Origin: Bacteroidales bacterium
GTDB lineage: Bacteria; Bacteroidota; Bacteroidia; Bacteroidales; VadinHA17
NCBI GenBank assembly: GCA_013314865.1
Contig: JABUEV010000025.1
Span: forward strand, 1 to 12,548
DNA: 12,548 nucleotides
Direction: 5' to 3'
In this document: positions 1 through 7,281 of the stretch, piece by piece
How positions within the stretch are numbered: position 1 is the stretch's first letter
Layout of the letters: every line of letters begins with the position of its first letter
The notes under the pieces: generated by a model
The model's input: the letters and a program-made list of their open reading frames with translations, nothing else
What the model was told of the DNA's origin: nothing
The model's database searches: none
Program-made: the position numbers and the translations under genes

Positions 1-453
1 TCCTCCTGAAAGCTCATTGGGCTTATGATGCATTCTGTCACTCAGGCCTACCTGCTCGAGCGTTTCGATTGCCATTTTTTCCCTCTCAATCTTAGGTACT
101 CCTGCATATATCAGAGGCAATGTAACATTTTCAAGGGCTGTGTAACGCGGAAGCAGATTAAAAGTCTGAAAAACAAAACCGATCTCCTTGTTTCTTATTT
201 CGGCAAGATAATCATCTTCCATCTTGCTGACATCAGTCCCGTTAAGTATATAAACCCCGCTCGTTGGCGTATCGAGACAGCCAAGCAGGTTCATCAGTGT
301 TGATTTTCCCGAACCGGAAGGTCCCATTATAGCAACATATTCATTCCTGTATATGTCGAGCGAAACAGACCGCAAAGCTCTTACAATTACCGATCCAACC
401 TGATAATTTTTTACAATATCCCTTATCTCAATCACTTTGTCCATAATGCTCAT
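1..453 (-). CDS. ABC transporter ATP-binding protein, MacB/LolD type (3' part cut off by window edge)
   Basis: This is the N-terminal 151 residues of an ABC ATPase on the minus strand; the gene runs out of the window at base 1. Visible are the Walker A loop GPSGSGKST (residues 44-52), the Q-loop in [10 protein letters not shown] (Q96) and the start of the signature motif, LSGG at 148-151, where the sequence ends. The linker pattern [10 protein letters not shown] and [12 protein letters not shown] is typical of the MacB/LolD/FtsE group, which powers FtsX-like permeases that move lipoproteins, peptides or drugs rather than importing nutrients. The Walker B, D-loop and H-loop lie outside, so activity cannot be judged. 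I chose the ATG at 453; a second in-frame ATG lies at 444. No clear Shine-Dalgarno is present. The partner permease, expected downstream (lower coordinates), is not in view, so the substrate is unknown. Confidence 0.93.
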   Translation of the reverse strand, partial: MSIMDKVIEIRDIVKNYQVGSVIVRALRSVSLDIYRNEYVAIMGPSGSGKSTLMNLLGCLDTPTSGVYILNGTDVSKMEDDYLAEIRNKEIGFVFQTFNLLPRYTALENVTLPLIYAGVPKIEREKMAIETLEQVGLSDRMHHKPNELSGG

Positions 454-463
454 TTTGAAATTC

Positions 464-480
464 CGAAATTAGACTAATTT
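464..480. promoter_or_regulatory. Perfect 7-1-7 palindrome before the ABC ATPase gene (candidate operator)
   Basis: AAATTAG (466-472), a central A (473) and CTAATTT (474-480) form a perfect 15-bp inverted repeat ending 13 bases upstream of the ATPase start codon at 453. On the minus strand it overlaps TAATTTCG (464-471), one mismatch from the Bacteroidota -7 word TAnnTTTG. The 7-1-7 geometry suits a dimeric repressor covering a promoter. Seen: the palindrome and its position. Inferred: operator function. AT-rich DNA yields such repeats by chance more easily, hence modest confidence. Confidence 0.35.
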
Positions 481-514
481 GATAAATTATAAAATTTAAA
501 TCTCTTAATTTTTG

Positions 515-1303
515 TTAATACCTTACGGTGTAATTATATTTAGCGATTCCTTTCCTGAAAAATACCAGTCCTAATCTGAACAAATCAACCGTCACGCTGA
601 CATTTTCACTTCTCTTTATTTCATTCCATGCTTCTGCCATTTCAGGTGAATAATTTATGTCATCTATTATAAGAACTGTATCCTGACTTGCGGAAGTGCT
701 TATCATACTGAAGTATTGTAAAACATGTTCCCTCTTATGATCGCCGTCAATGAAAATCAGTCCGGGAGTGCCGTAATCTCTTATCAATAAAGGAAATACG
801 TCCTCAAACTTTCCTCTGTGCAACATAATGTTTTTACCCATCTCTGTGGCAAAATTTGACTCAGCCACATCAGCTACAGAATCACATCCTTCAATCGTAT
901 GAACCGTCGTATTTTCATCAGATGCTGCAAGATACAAACTGCTAATTCCGAATGAGGTGCCAAATTCGATGATTCCTTTACTCCCAAACTCTTTTGCCAT
1001 ATTGCAGAGAAGAATTCCATATTTTTTTGGAATGGCAGAATATCTGGTTATTTCCGATATTTTTCTCATGTTGTTTTTAAGAATTACCGATCCTGCTCCC
1101 GGGTCGTTTACAAATATTTTTTCTGAACTGGCAAGCAATTTTTTTCTTATCTTCTCAATATTACAGACAATAACATCATCCATTTTATTCCTCAATACCT
1201 TTGTAATAAGTCGGAATACAAAAGGACTGTGAATTCCGTGTCCTTTCCTGTGGCGTGCAAAAAGAAAATATTTCAGAAAGGCTAACAAACGGTAGATAAA
1301 CAT
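515..1303 (-). CDS. Class I SAM-dependent methyltransferase (Methyltransf_24-like)
   Basis: A 262-residue soluble protein with a Rossmann methyltransferase fold. The SAM-binding motif I is IIEFGTSFGISSLYLA (residues 111-126), followed by the acidic strand end HTIEG (135-139), FIDGDH (184-189) and IIDDI (212-216). The last two resemble the metal-binding aspartates of O-methyltransferases of the Methyltransf_24 / catechol-O-methyltransferase-like group. The N-terminus carries the GHGIHSPFVF block (21-30) that I associate with a Bacteroidota-specific family. The acceptor substrate is unknown. An in-frame GTG at 1309 would add two residues (M-K); I prefer the ATG at 1303 because neither start has a visible ribosome site. 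The gene is divergent from recG. The ABC ATPase gene lies 61 bases downstream on the same strand and could be co-transcribed, although a possible operator sits between them. Confidence 0.85.
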   Translation of the reverse strand: MFIYRLLAFLKYFLFARHRKGHGIHSPFVFRLITKVLRNKMDDVIVCNIEKIRKKLLASSEKIFVNDPGAGSVILKNNMRKISEITRYSAIPKKYGILLCNMAKEFGSKGIIEFGTSFGISSLYLAASDENTTVHTIEGCDSVADVAESNFATEMGKNIMLHRGKFEDVFPLLIRDYGTPGLIFIDGDHKREHVLQYFSMISTSASQDTVLIIDDINYSPEMAEAWNEIKRSENVSVTVDLFRLGLVFFRKGIAKYNYTVRY

Positions 1304-1338
1304 TTTCACGTTAAAAATTTGCGTTTAGGTAAGCTTCC

Positions 1339-1346
1339 CAAAAATA
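1339..1346 (-). promoter_or_regulatory. Bacteroidota -7 promoter element for the methyltransferase gene
   Basis: On the minus strand this reads TATTTTTG, an exact match to the Bacteroidota sigma-ABfr -7 consensus TAnnTTTG. It lies about 30 bases before the methyltransferase start, inside the 81-87 base divergent region shared with recG. No good -33 TTTG sits at the usual 19-21 base spacing. On the plus strand only a one-mismatch word (TATTTTAG, 1349-1356) is present for recG. Confidence 0.35.
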
Positions 1347-1390
1347 CTTATTTTAGTTGTCTTTTATAATCTGGACAACCAGCCTTATTT

Positions 1391-3496
1391 ATGCAGGATT
1401 TTCTGGAAACTGACATAAAATTTCTCGCAGGAGTCGGGCCCAAAAGAGCCGAACTGCTAAAAAATGAATTAAACATATCGACATACCGCGACCTGTTGTA
1501 TTATTTTCCTTACAGGTATATTGACAGAACCAAATTTTACCGGACAGCAGAACTGGATCCTGATCTTCCCTTTGTTCAGGTCAAAGGTGTTATTAAAGGA
1601 TATATGACTGAAGGGCACGGCCAAAACAAACGTCTGATTGCGGACTTTGCCGATGAAACAGGCGTAATAAAGCTGGTCTGGTTTAAGGGAATAAAATGGG
1701 TACCGTCGACATACCCTGCCGGAAATGAATTCATTGTTTTCGGAAAGCCCGGGTTATTTAACGGAATGATAAACATAATTCATCCGGAAATAGATCCTGT
1801 CAGTAAAATAGCCGAAAGAATCAGTTCCGGACTGCAGGCTGTTTACAGCACTACTGAGAAACTTAAGAGTCAGTATGTGACTTCCAAAACCATCTCAAAA
1901 CTCGTAGGAAACCTGTTGAAACAGATAAAATTCCGAATTCCTGAGACGATGCCTTCTTATCTTGTTTCCAGGTATAAACTTATGGGATTGCATGAAACTC
2001 TTCATAAAATACATTTTCCGGCAAATCCTGATGAAATAGAAAAGTCACGGTACAGGCTGAAATTTGAAGAACTGTTTTATATACAGCTCAATCTTCTGAG
2101 ATATAAAATCAACAGAACCAGAAAGACCAGCGGATTTGTTTTCTCGCAGGTTGGAGAGACATTCAACAATTTCTATTACAACAACCTTCCATTTTCACTT
2201 ACTGAGGCTCAAAAGAGGGTCATAAAGGAAATCCGTAGGGATCTTGGTTCAGGGAAGCAAATGAACAGGCTTTTGCAGGGAGACGTGGGCAGTGGAAAGA
2301 CACTTGTGGCACTTATGGTTATGCTGATAGCCAAAGACAACGGGTACCAGTCATGTCTGATGGCTCCGACTGAAATACTTGCCAGCCAGCATTACGAGAC
2401 AATAAGCAGTCTGGTTAAAGGGCTGAACGTTAAAGTCAGTCTTCTTACCGGATCTTCACCGGCCAGGCATAGAAAAAAAATCGATGAATCACTCAAAAAC
2501 GGTTCTCTGGATATTTTGATCGGAACTCATGCCCTGATAGAAGAGAATGTTGTGTTCAGCAACCTGGGTCTGGTAATAATTGATGAACAGCACAGGTTCG
2601 GGGTGGAACAAAGGGCAAAACTGTGGCAGAAGAGCCACAATCCTCCCCACGTACTTGTCATGACTGCCACTCCAATCCCCAGAACTCTTGCAATGACGCT
2701 TTACGGTGACCTTGATGTATCGGTTATTGATGAATTGCCTCCGGGCAGAATGCCGGTAAAAACAATGCATTTCACAGATTCCGAGAGAAACAAGGTCTAT
2801 GGTTTTCTAAGGAGTCAGATTGCTGAGGGAAGACAGGTCTTTATTGTCTATCCTCTCATCAAGGAATCGGAGAAAATGGACTATAAAGATCTTGAAGACG
2901 GGTGGGACAATCTGTCAAGAGTATTTCCACCGCCTAAATATTGTATCAGCATAGTTCATGGCAAAATGACACCGTCAGAAAAAGAGACATCCATGAAACT
3001 TTTCAAGGATGGTTATGCACATATTCTGGTTTCAACTACCGTGATTGAAGTGGGTGTCGATGTTCCTAACGCCTCGGTGATGGTAATTGAAAGCGCTGAA
3101 AGATTTGGACTTGCCCAGCTTCACCAGCTCAGAGGCAGGGTGGGCAGAGGAGCCGACCAGTCTTATTGCATACTGATGACTGCGGACAAACTGCCAAAAG
3201 AAGCTGCCAAAAGAATAGACGTAATGACCAGAACCAATGACGGCTTCGAGATTGCTGAAACAGATCTACAACTGAGAGGACCCGGCGATCTTGAAGGAAC
3301 TCTTCAGAGCGGCATACCCTTTGACCTGAAGGTAGCTAATCTGGGAAAGGATGGACAGCTGATAGAATATGTAAGAAATATAGCAGAAGATATACTGTCA
3401 AAAGATCCATTCCTGGAAAATGACCAGAACCAGATTCTCTCTTCTGAACTTAAGAGACTATTCAGCCTGAAACAATCATGGAGCAATATCAGTTGA
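1391..3496 (+). CDS. recG: ATP-dependent DNA helicase RecG
   Basis: A 701-residue protein, close to the usual length of about 690. RecG remodels stalled replication forks and drives branch migration of Holliday junctions and R-/D-loops. The N-terminus (FLAGVGPKRAELL, residues 12-24) is the typical RecG opening helix-hairpin-like stretch, followed by the wedge/OB-fold region up to roughly residue 150. The superfamily 2 helicase core shows Walker A GDVGSGKT (297-304), the DEQH box (398-401), motif III TATPIPRT (425-432), and motif VI in QLRGRVGRG ending at residue 587. The DEQH box and TATPIPRT motif distinguish RecG and PriA/Mfd relatives from other DExH helicases; length and the N-terminal domain favour RecG. 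All motifs are intact. The ATG at 1391 fits the family's start; no Shine-Dalgarno is visible. The gene stands alone, with 118 bases to rseC. Confidence 0.97.
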   Translation: MQDFLETDIKFLAGVGPKRAELLKNELNISTYRDLLYYFPYRYIDRTKFYRTAELDPDLPFVQVKGVIKGYMTEGHGQNKRLIADFADETGVIKLVWFKGIKWVPSTYPAGNEFIVFGKPGLFNGMINIIHPEIDPVSKIAERISSGLQAVYSTTEKLKSQYVTSKTISKLVGNLLKQIKFRIPETMPSYLVSRYKLMGLHETLHKIHFPANPDEIEKSRYRLKFEELFYIQLNLLRYKINRTRKTSGFVFSQVGETFNNFYYNNLPFSLTEAQKRVIKEIRRDLGSGKQMNRLLQGDVGSGKTLVALMVMLIAKDNGYQSCLMAPTEILASQHYETISSLVKGLNVKVSLLTGSSPARHRKKIDESLKNGSLDILIGTHALIEENVVFSNLGLVIIDEQHRFGVEQRAKLWQKSHNPPHVLVMTATPIPRTLAMTLYGDLDVSVIDELPPGRMPVKTMHFTDSERNKVYGFLRSQIAEGRQVFIVYPLIKESEKMDYKDLEDGWDNLSRVFPPPKYCISIVHGKMTPSEKETSMKLFKDGYAHILVSTTVIEVGVDVPNASVMVIESAERFGLAQLHQLRGRVGRGADQSYCILMTADKLPKEAAKRIDVMTRTNDGFEIAETDLQLRGPGDLEGTLQSGIPFDLKVANLGKDGQLIEYVRNIAEDILSKDPFLENDQNQILSSELKRLFSLKQSWSNIS

Positions 3497-3504
3497 AATC
3501 AATC

Positions 3505-3527
3505 TTATTTAGAATAATTCTAAATAA
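3505..3527. promoter_or_regulatory. Perfect 23-bp palindrome upstream of the rnf operon (Fur/PerR-like candidate operator)
   Basis: The arms TTATTTAGAAT (3505-3515) and ATTCTAAATAA (3517-3527) are exact reverse complements around a single central A. The inner part, TTAGAAT-A-ATTCTAA, has the 7-1-7 architecture of Fur-superfamily boxes and differs from the Bacillus Per box (TTATAAT-N-ATTATAA) at one position per arm. The word ATAATTC occurs at 3514, 3524 and 3536, so partial half-sites continue downstream. It starts 9 bases after the recG stop and ends 54 bases before the candidate -7 element of rseC. A terminator is unlikely: the arms are almost all A/T, there is no room for a loop, and no T tract follows. 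The regulator's identity is inferred. Confidence 0.5.
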
Positions 3528-3581
3528 TTCGATTTATAATTCAAAAATGATAAAAAGCAGTCTCTCTTTGAGCAGGATTTA

Positions 3582-3589
3582 TAATTTTG
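3582..3589 (+). promoter_or_regulatory. Bacteroidota -7 promoter element for rseC-rnf
   Basis: TAATTTTG is an exact TAnnTTTG match located 25 bases before the rseC start codon. A TTTG at 3567-3570 is only 11 bases upstream, too close for the standard -33 box. Position and sequence support a promoter for the operon with a leader of roughly 20 bases, but the -33 half is not convincing. Confidence 0.4.
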
Positions 3590-3614
3590 CCGCCGGCATT
3601 TACCGGTATAAAAC

Positions 3615-4037
3615 ATGCTTAAAAAAAATGTCACGGGGACTATCCGGCATTTCGGCAGAGTTCAGTCTGTAAACAGCGATTCACTGGTAGTCAAGATTAT
3701 ACCTGAGAGTGCCTGTGCAGGCTGTCATGCAAAAGGACACTGTTCTTTATCAGGTGATACAGATAAAACTGTTGTTCTGAAAGGCAGGTATAATGTTGCC
3801 AAAGATGATACAGTTATTGTGGAGATGCAGGAAAAAATGGGATTCACTGCTCTGATTTACGGGTATCTTATTCCATTTGCTGTTCTTGTATTGGCACTGG
3901 TGGTTCTTACGTTAATTTCAGTCCCGGAAATTACTGCAGCTTTATTATCCCTTTCTGCCCTGGCAGTTTATTTCGTTATCTTGTATTTTTTCAGAAACAG
4001 CCTTGAAAAGAAATTTACATTTACTTTAAAGACATAA
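3615..4037 (+). CDS. rseC: SoxR-reducing system / RseC-MucC family membrane protein
   Basis: A 140-residue inner-membrane protein. An N-terminal soluble part ends in the conserved cysteine group CAGCHAKGHC (about residues 34-43), followed by a KGRYNVAKDDTVIVE stretch and two hydrophobic segments (roughly 78-98 and 105-127) separated by a short turn. This is the RseC/MucC layout. In E. coli RseC acts in sigma-E control and in the SoxR-reducing complex with Rsx, the Rnf homologue; in Bacteroidota rseC usually heads the rnf operon, as here. A role in Rnf assembly or redox maintenance is inferred from context. The start is well fixed: an in-frame TAA lies at 3609-3611, directly before the ATG. 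Only three bases separate its stop from rnfB. Confidence 0.9.
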   Translation: MLKKNVTGTIRHFGRVQSVNSDSLVVKIIPESACAGCHAKGHCSLSGDTDKTVVLKGRYNVAKDDTVIVEMQEKMGFTALIYGYLIPFAVLVLALVVLTLISVPEITAALLSLSALAVYFVILYFFRNSLEKKFTFTLKT

Positions 4038-4040
4038 TTA

Positions 4041-4916
4041 ATGAGTTCTGTTATTTTATTAACAGTATTAAGTCTGAGTTCGCTTGCAATTATTGCAGCA
4101 GTAATTTTATATTTTGTAGCTCAGAAATTTAAGGTATACGAAGATCCCAGGATAGACCTTGTTCAGGATCTTCTTCCCGCTGCCAATTGCGGAGGTTGTG
4201 GTTTCGCCGGATGCAGGAATCTGGCAGAAGCGCTAGTAAAAGCAGATACTTTTGACGGGCTTTATTGTCCCGTAGGCGGGGCAAAAGTAATGGAAGAAGT
4301 TGCCAAGCTTCTCGGGAAAACAGCCATTGCTGCCGATCCTCTGGTAGCAGTTCTTAAATGCAACGGCACACCTGATGTAAGACAAAAAACCACCAGCTAT
4401 ATAGGTGTTTATGATTGCAGGATCACCCACAATCTTTACATGGGAGAAACCGACTGCAGTTACGGGTGTCTTGGTTATGGCGATTGCGAGAGGGCATGCA
4501 CTTTTGATGCCATTCATATTGACATAACTACCGGGCTTCCTGTAATTTCTGATGAAAAATGTGTCGCCTGCGGTGCATGTGTAAAGGCTTGCCCAAGAAA
4601 TCTGATCGAACTCAGGAAAAAGGCAAAAAAGGACAGAAAGATTTATGTAGCGTGTTCAAACTGCGATAAGGGCGGTCCTGCCAGAAAAGCCTGCAAGGCT
4701 GCATGCATTGCATGCGGAAAATGCTTTAAGGTATGTGAATTCGGTGCCATAACTATTGAAAACAACCTTGCATATATTGATGCAGGTAAATGCACTTTCT
4801 GCAGGAAATGTGTAACAGAATGTCCTACAGGCTGCATTCTCGAAATCAATTTTCCGCCGCGTAAACCAAAATCTGAACCGCAAGCTCAAAGTGTCCCTGA
4901 GAATCCAAATGTCTAA
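4041..4916 (+). CDS. rnfB: Rnf complex subunit RnfB, multi-cluster ferredoxin-like electron entry subunit
   Basis: RnfB accepts electrons from reduced ferredoxin at the cytoplasmic face of the ion-pumping ferredoxin:NAD+ oxidoreductase. The 291-residue protein starts with one membrane anchor (about 5-26). The Fe-S domain follows: C50-x2-C53-x4-C58 with C76. Next are CSYGC and CERAC cysteines (139, 143, 149, 153), then three CxxCxxCxxxC ferredoxin motifs: C174/177/180/184 (last followed by P), C222/225/228/232, and C251/254/257/261. Further cysteines occur at 107, 126, 205, 208, 218 and 265. This is the long, cluster-rich RnfB of anaerobes such as Bacteroides and Clostridium, not the shorter proteobacterial RsxB. 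The tail is polar with prolines. The gene lies 3 nt after rseC and 17 nt before rnfC. No Shine-Dalgarno is visible. Confidence 0.97.
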   Translation: MSSVILLTVLSLSSLAIIAAVILYFVAQKFKVYEDPRIDLVQDLLPAANCGGCGFAGCRNLAEALVKADTFDGLYCPVGGAKVMEEVAKLLGKTAIAADPLVAVLKCNGTPDVRQKTTSYIGVYDCRITHNLYMGETDCSYGCLGYGDCERACTFDAIHIDITTGLPVISDEKCVACGACVKACPRNLIELRKKAKKDRKIYVACSNCDKGGPARKACKAACIACGKCFKVCEFGAITIENNLAYIDAGKCTFCRKCVTECPTGCILEINFPPRKPKSEPQAQSVPENPNV

Positions 4917-4933
4917 TCTTTAAAACTCATATA

Positions 4934-6270
4934 GTGTTGAAAACCTTTCCCATAGGAGGTGTTCATCCGCCTGAAAACAAAATCACGGCAAACATGCCAA
5001 TCAAATATCTTCCGGCTTCCGGAAGTGTTGTAGTTCCTCTTGCTCAACATATTGGAGCTCCCGCAATACCGGCAGTCAATAAGGGAGACAAGGTAAAAAC
5101 AGGACAACTGCTGGCTGCGGCAAAAGGGTTTATTTCTGCAAATATTCATTCACCGGTTTCGGGAAAAGTCAACAGAATAGATAATGCATTAGACACTTCA
5201 GGATACAGACAGCCAGCCGTGTTCATAGATGTTGAAGGAGATGACTGGCTCGAGACAATAGACAGAAGCGAGGAAATCGTTTATGATATAAAATTGTCGT
5301 CTGAAGAGATTGTCAGAAAATGCATGGATTCTGGCATCGTAGGTCTTGGAGGAGCTACATTTCCGTCACATGTAAAATTATCAGTTCCATTCGGTAAAAA
5401 ATGCGATGTTCTGATTATCAACGGAGTGGAGTGTGAGCCTTTCCTGACTTCAGACCATCGGCTTATGCTGGAAAAAGCTGAAGAGGTGCTTGTAGGTGTT
5501 AAAATTCTTATGAAAGCCCTTAATGTAAATAAAGCTTTAATAGGAATTGAAAACAACAAACCTGATGCTATTGAGCATTTGCAGAAACTTTCAGGAAATT
5601 TCCCGGGAATTTCAGTCCTTCCCCTTAAAGTCAAGTATCCGCAGGGAGCGGAAAAGCAGTTGATAAAAGCTCTGATCAACAGGGAAGTACCTTCCGGCAG
5701 ACTGCCGGTGGATGTAGGAGCAGTCGTGCATAATGTTGGAACTGCATATGCTGTTTACGAGGCAGTACAAAAAAACAAACCTTTGTTTGAAAGAGTCGTA
5801 ACCGTTACAGGTAAATCCCTAAAGTCACCGGGGAATTTCATGGTAAGAATAGGAACCCCTGTGGGCAGACTGATTGACGAAGCGGGAGGCTTGCCCGAAG
5901 ACACCGGAAAAATAATTTCAGGCGGCCCGATGATGGGGAAAGCATTAGTAAGCACAGAAATCCCGGTAGTTAAGGGAATGTCGGGTATTATTGCAGTGCC
6001 TGTTTCCGAATCTGAAAGAACTGAAGTAAATCCATGTATCAGATGTGCAAAATGCATTCAGGTCTGTCCTATGAATCTCGAACCATATCTTCTTATGAGT
6101 CTGGCTCAGAAAGGACTTTTGACAGGGCAGAAAAGGAAATGATAACTGACTGCATGGAATGCGGATGCTGCAGCTATACCTGCCCGGCCGGAAGGCCTCT
6201 GCTCGACTATATAAGGCTGGGAAAGACCACAGTGCTGAATATTATTAGGAAGCGAAATTTAAAAACTTGA
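4934..6270 (+). CDS. rnfC: Rnf complex subunit RnfC, interrupted by a -1 frameshift
   Basis: RnfC is the peripheral NAD(H)-side subunit of Rnf, carrying a flavin/NADH-binding domain related to complex I NuoF and two [4Fe-4S] clusters. The upstream frame starts at GTG 4934 (M-L-K-T-F; TTG at 4937 is the alternative) and shows GGVHPPENK (8-16), GLGGATFPSHVKL (137-149), NGVECEPF (163-170) and the first cluster C368/371/374/378. It then ends early at TGA 6140-6142 after 402 residues. The remaining C-terminus, beginning F-D-R-A-E-K and holding the second cluster (CMECGCCSYTCP; C407/410/413/417 in the joined protein), is in the -1 frame and ends at 6270. Joining at the T run 6117-6120 gives 445 residues, the length I expect for a Bacteroidota RnfC. 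A lost T, an assembly error or recoding could explain it. The flanking operon is intact. Confidence 0.9.
6113..6142 (+). other. Frameshift site in rnfC
   Basis: In the upstream frame the codons are GGA CTT TTG ACA, leading to seven non-family residues and a TGA at 6140-6142. The conserved continuation reads TTT GAC AGG from base 6118, one base back. A single additional T in the run 6117-6120 would restore one frame as GGA CTT TTT GAC. The heptamer A CTT TTG is not a canonical X-XXY-YYZ slippery site, and I see no convincing hairpin 5-9 bases downstream, so a homopolymer indel is more likely than programmed frameshifting. Confidence 0.85.
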
Positions 6271-6279
6271 TCCTGCAAT

Positions 6280-7281
6280 ATGAGTAACCTGTTAAAAGTA
6301 TCACTTTCACCCCATATACACGGGAAAGAAACCACCAGGAAGCTGATGTTCGGGGTGGTTATCGCACTGATACCGGCATTTATTGCATCGGTATATTATT
6401 TTGGAACTGGTGCGTTAATAGTAACTCTTACATCTGTGATTTCCTGTATCCTGTTTGAGTTCCTTACACAGAAATTTGTTCTCCGCAAACCTTTAACTAT
6501 AACTGACGGATCAGCACTTGTAACCGGACTTTTGCTTGCATTCAACCTGCCGTCAAATATTCCGGTTTACATTGTTGTACTTGGAAGTTTCGTTTCAATT
6601 GTTATTGCAAAAATGACATTTGGCGGCCTGGGCAACAATCCCTTCAATCCTGCACTGGTAGGAAGGGTCTTTCTTCTTATTTCTTTTCCGGTTCAGATGA
6701 CTTCATGGCCTGTGCCATCGGGGTTCAGGACCGGTTATGCTGATGCGGTTACAGGTGCCACACCTCTGGCAATAATTAAGGAAGGCGTTAGAAACGGGGA
6801 ACAGATTTCAAATCTGATGGAAAAGGTTCCTTCTCATATGCAGCTTTTCTACGGGTACATGGGCGGTTCAATGGGTGAGGTTGCTGCTGTGGCTCTTTTG
6901 CTTGGGTTTATATATATGCTTTTCCGAAAGATTATCACATGGCATATACCGGTATCGGTTATCATCAGTGTGCTGATTTTCACAGGCATTTTATGGCTGG
7001 TTAATCCTGAAAAAAATGCTGATCCGTTGTTTCATATTCTTACCGGAGGAATTCTGTTGGGGGCAATTTTTATGGCAACCGATTATGTTACTTCTCCCAT
7101 GAGCCCTGCCGCAATGATAATATACGGTTGCGGGATTGGCATTATTACAGTTATTATCAGGGTTTTTGGGGCATATCCTGAAGGTGTGTCCTTTGCCATT
7201 CTTATCATGAATGCCTTTGTCCCCCTGATGAACGTCTATATAAAACCGAAACGATTTGGAGAGGAGGTGAAAAATGGCTAA
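6280..7281 (+). CDS. rnfD: Rnf complex membrane subunit RnfD (covalent FMN)
   Basis: A 333-residue polytopic membrane protein of the NqrB/RnfD family, with about nine or ten hydrophobic segments. The flavinylation motif TGAT is at residues 158-161 (VTGATPLA), so FMN is expected on T161 through a phosphoester bond. Other family blocks are GGLGNNPFNPALVGRVF (about 115-131), the late GGILLGAIFMATDYVTSP stretch, and GAYPEGVSFAILIMNAFVPL near the C-terminus. RnfD together with RnfG moves electrons across the membrane domain and is thought to be part of the Na+ or H+ translocation path. It begins 9 nt after rnfC and overlaps rnfG by 8 nt. The start ATG at 6280 gives the typical N-terminus (LLKVSLSPHIH). 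No defects are visible. Confidence 0.97.
   Translation: MSNLLKVSLSPHIHGKETTRKLMFGVVIALIPAFIASVYYFGTGALIVTLTSVISCILFEFLTQKFVLRKPLTITDGSALVTGLLLAFNLPSNIPVYIVVLGSFVSIVIAKMTFGGLGNNPFNPALVGRVFLLISFPVQMTSWPVPSGFRTGYADAVTGATPLAIIKEGVRNGEQISNLMEKVPSHMQLFYGYMGGSMGEVAAVALLLGFIYMLFRKIITWHIPVSVIISVLIFTGILWLVNPEKNADPLFHILTGGILLGAIFMATDYVTSPMSPAAMIIYGCGIGIITVIIRVFGAYPEGVSFAILIMNAFVPLMNVYIKPKRFGEEVKNG
7262..7270 (+). promoter_or_regulatory. Strong Shine-Dalgarno of rnfG
   Basis: AGGAGGTGA lies 4-5 bases before the rnfG ATG at 7274 and is inside the rnfD coding sequence. It is a near-perfect anti-16S match and fixes the rnfG start. Most other starts in this window lack any such site, which makes it stand out. 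Confidence 0.75.

Noticed and set aside
25..303. Plus-strand reading frame of 92 codons at the left edge
   Set aside because: It is antisense to the ABC ATPase, whose Walker A, Q-loop and signature motif are clear.
957..1232. Plus-strand reading frame of 91 codons inside the methyltransferase gene
   Set aside because: It is antisense to a well-supported gene with SAM-binding motifs and has no recognisable features.
3505..3527. The 23-bp palindrome as the recG terminator
   Set aside because: A 1-nt centre leaves no loop without losing paired bases, the stem is nearly all A/T, and there is no following T run.
3478..3672. Plus-strand reading frame of 64 codons between recG and rseC
   Set aside because: It overlaps the end of recG and the start of rseC, covers the palindrome and promoter region, and its translation shows no domain or signal.
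6110..6142. Programmed -1 frameshift signal in rnfC
   Set aside because: No X-XXY-YYZ heptamer is present in the right phase and no convincing stimulatory hairpin lies 5-9 bases downstream. I keep it only as a minority explanation.
6034..6270. Apparent separate small Fe-S protein of 78 residues after rnfC
   Set aside because: Its first 28 residues are an out-of-frame reading of the first rnfC ferredoxin motif; the rest is the conserved RnfC C-terminus. It is the tail of frameshifted rnfC, not its own gene.
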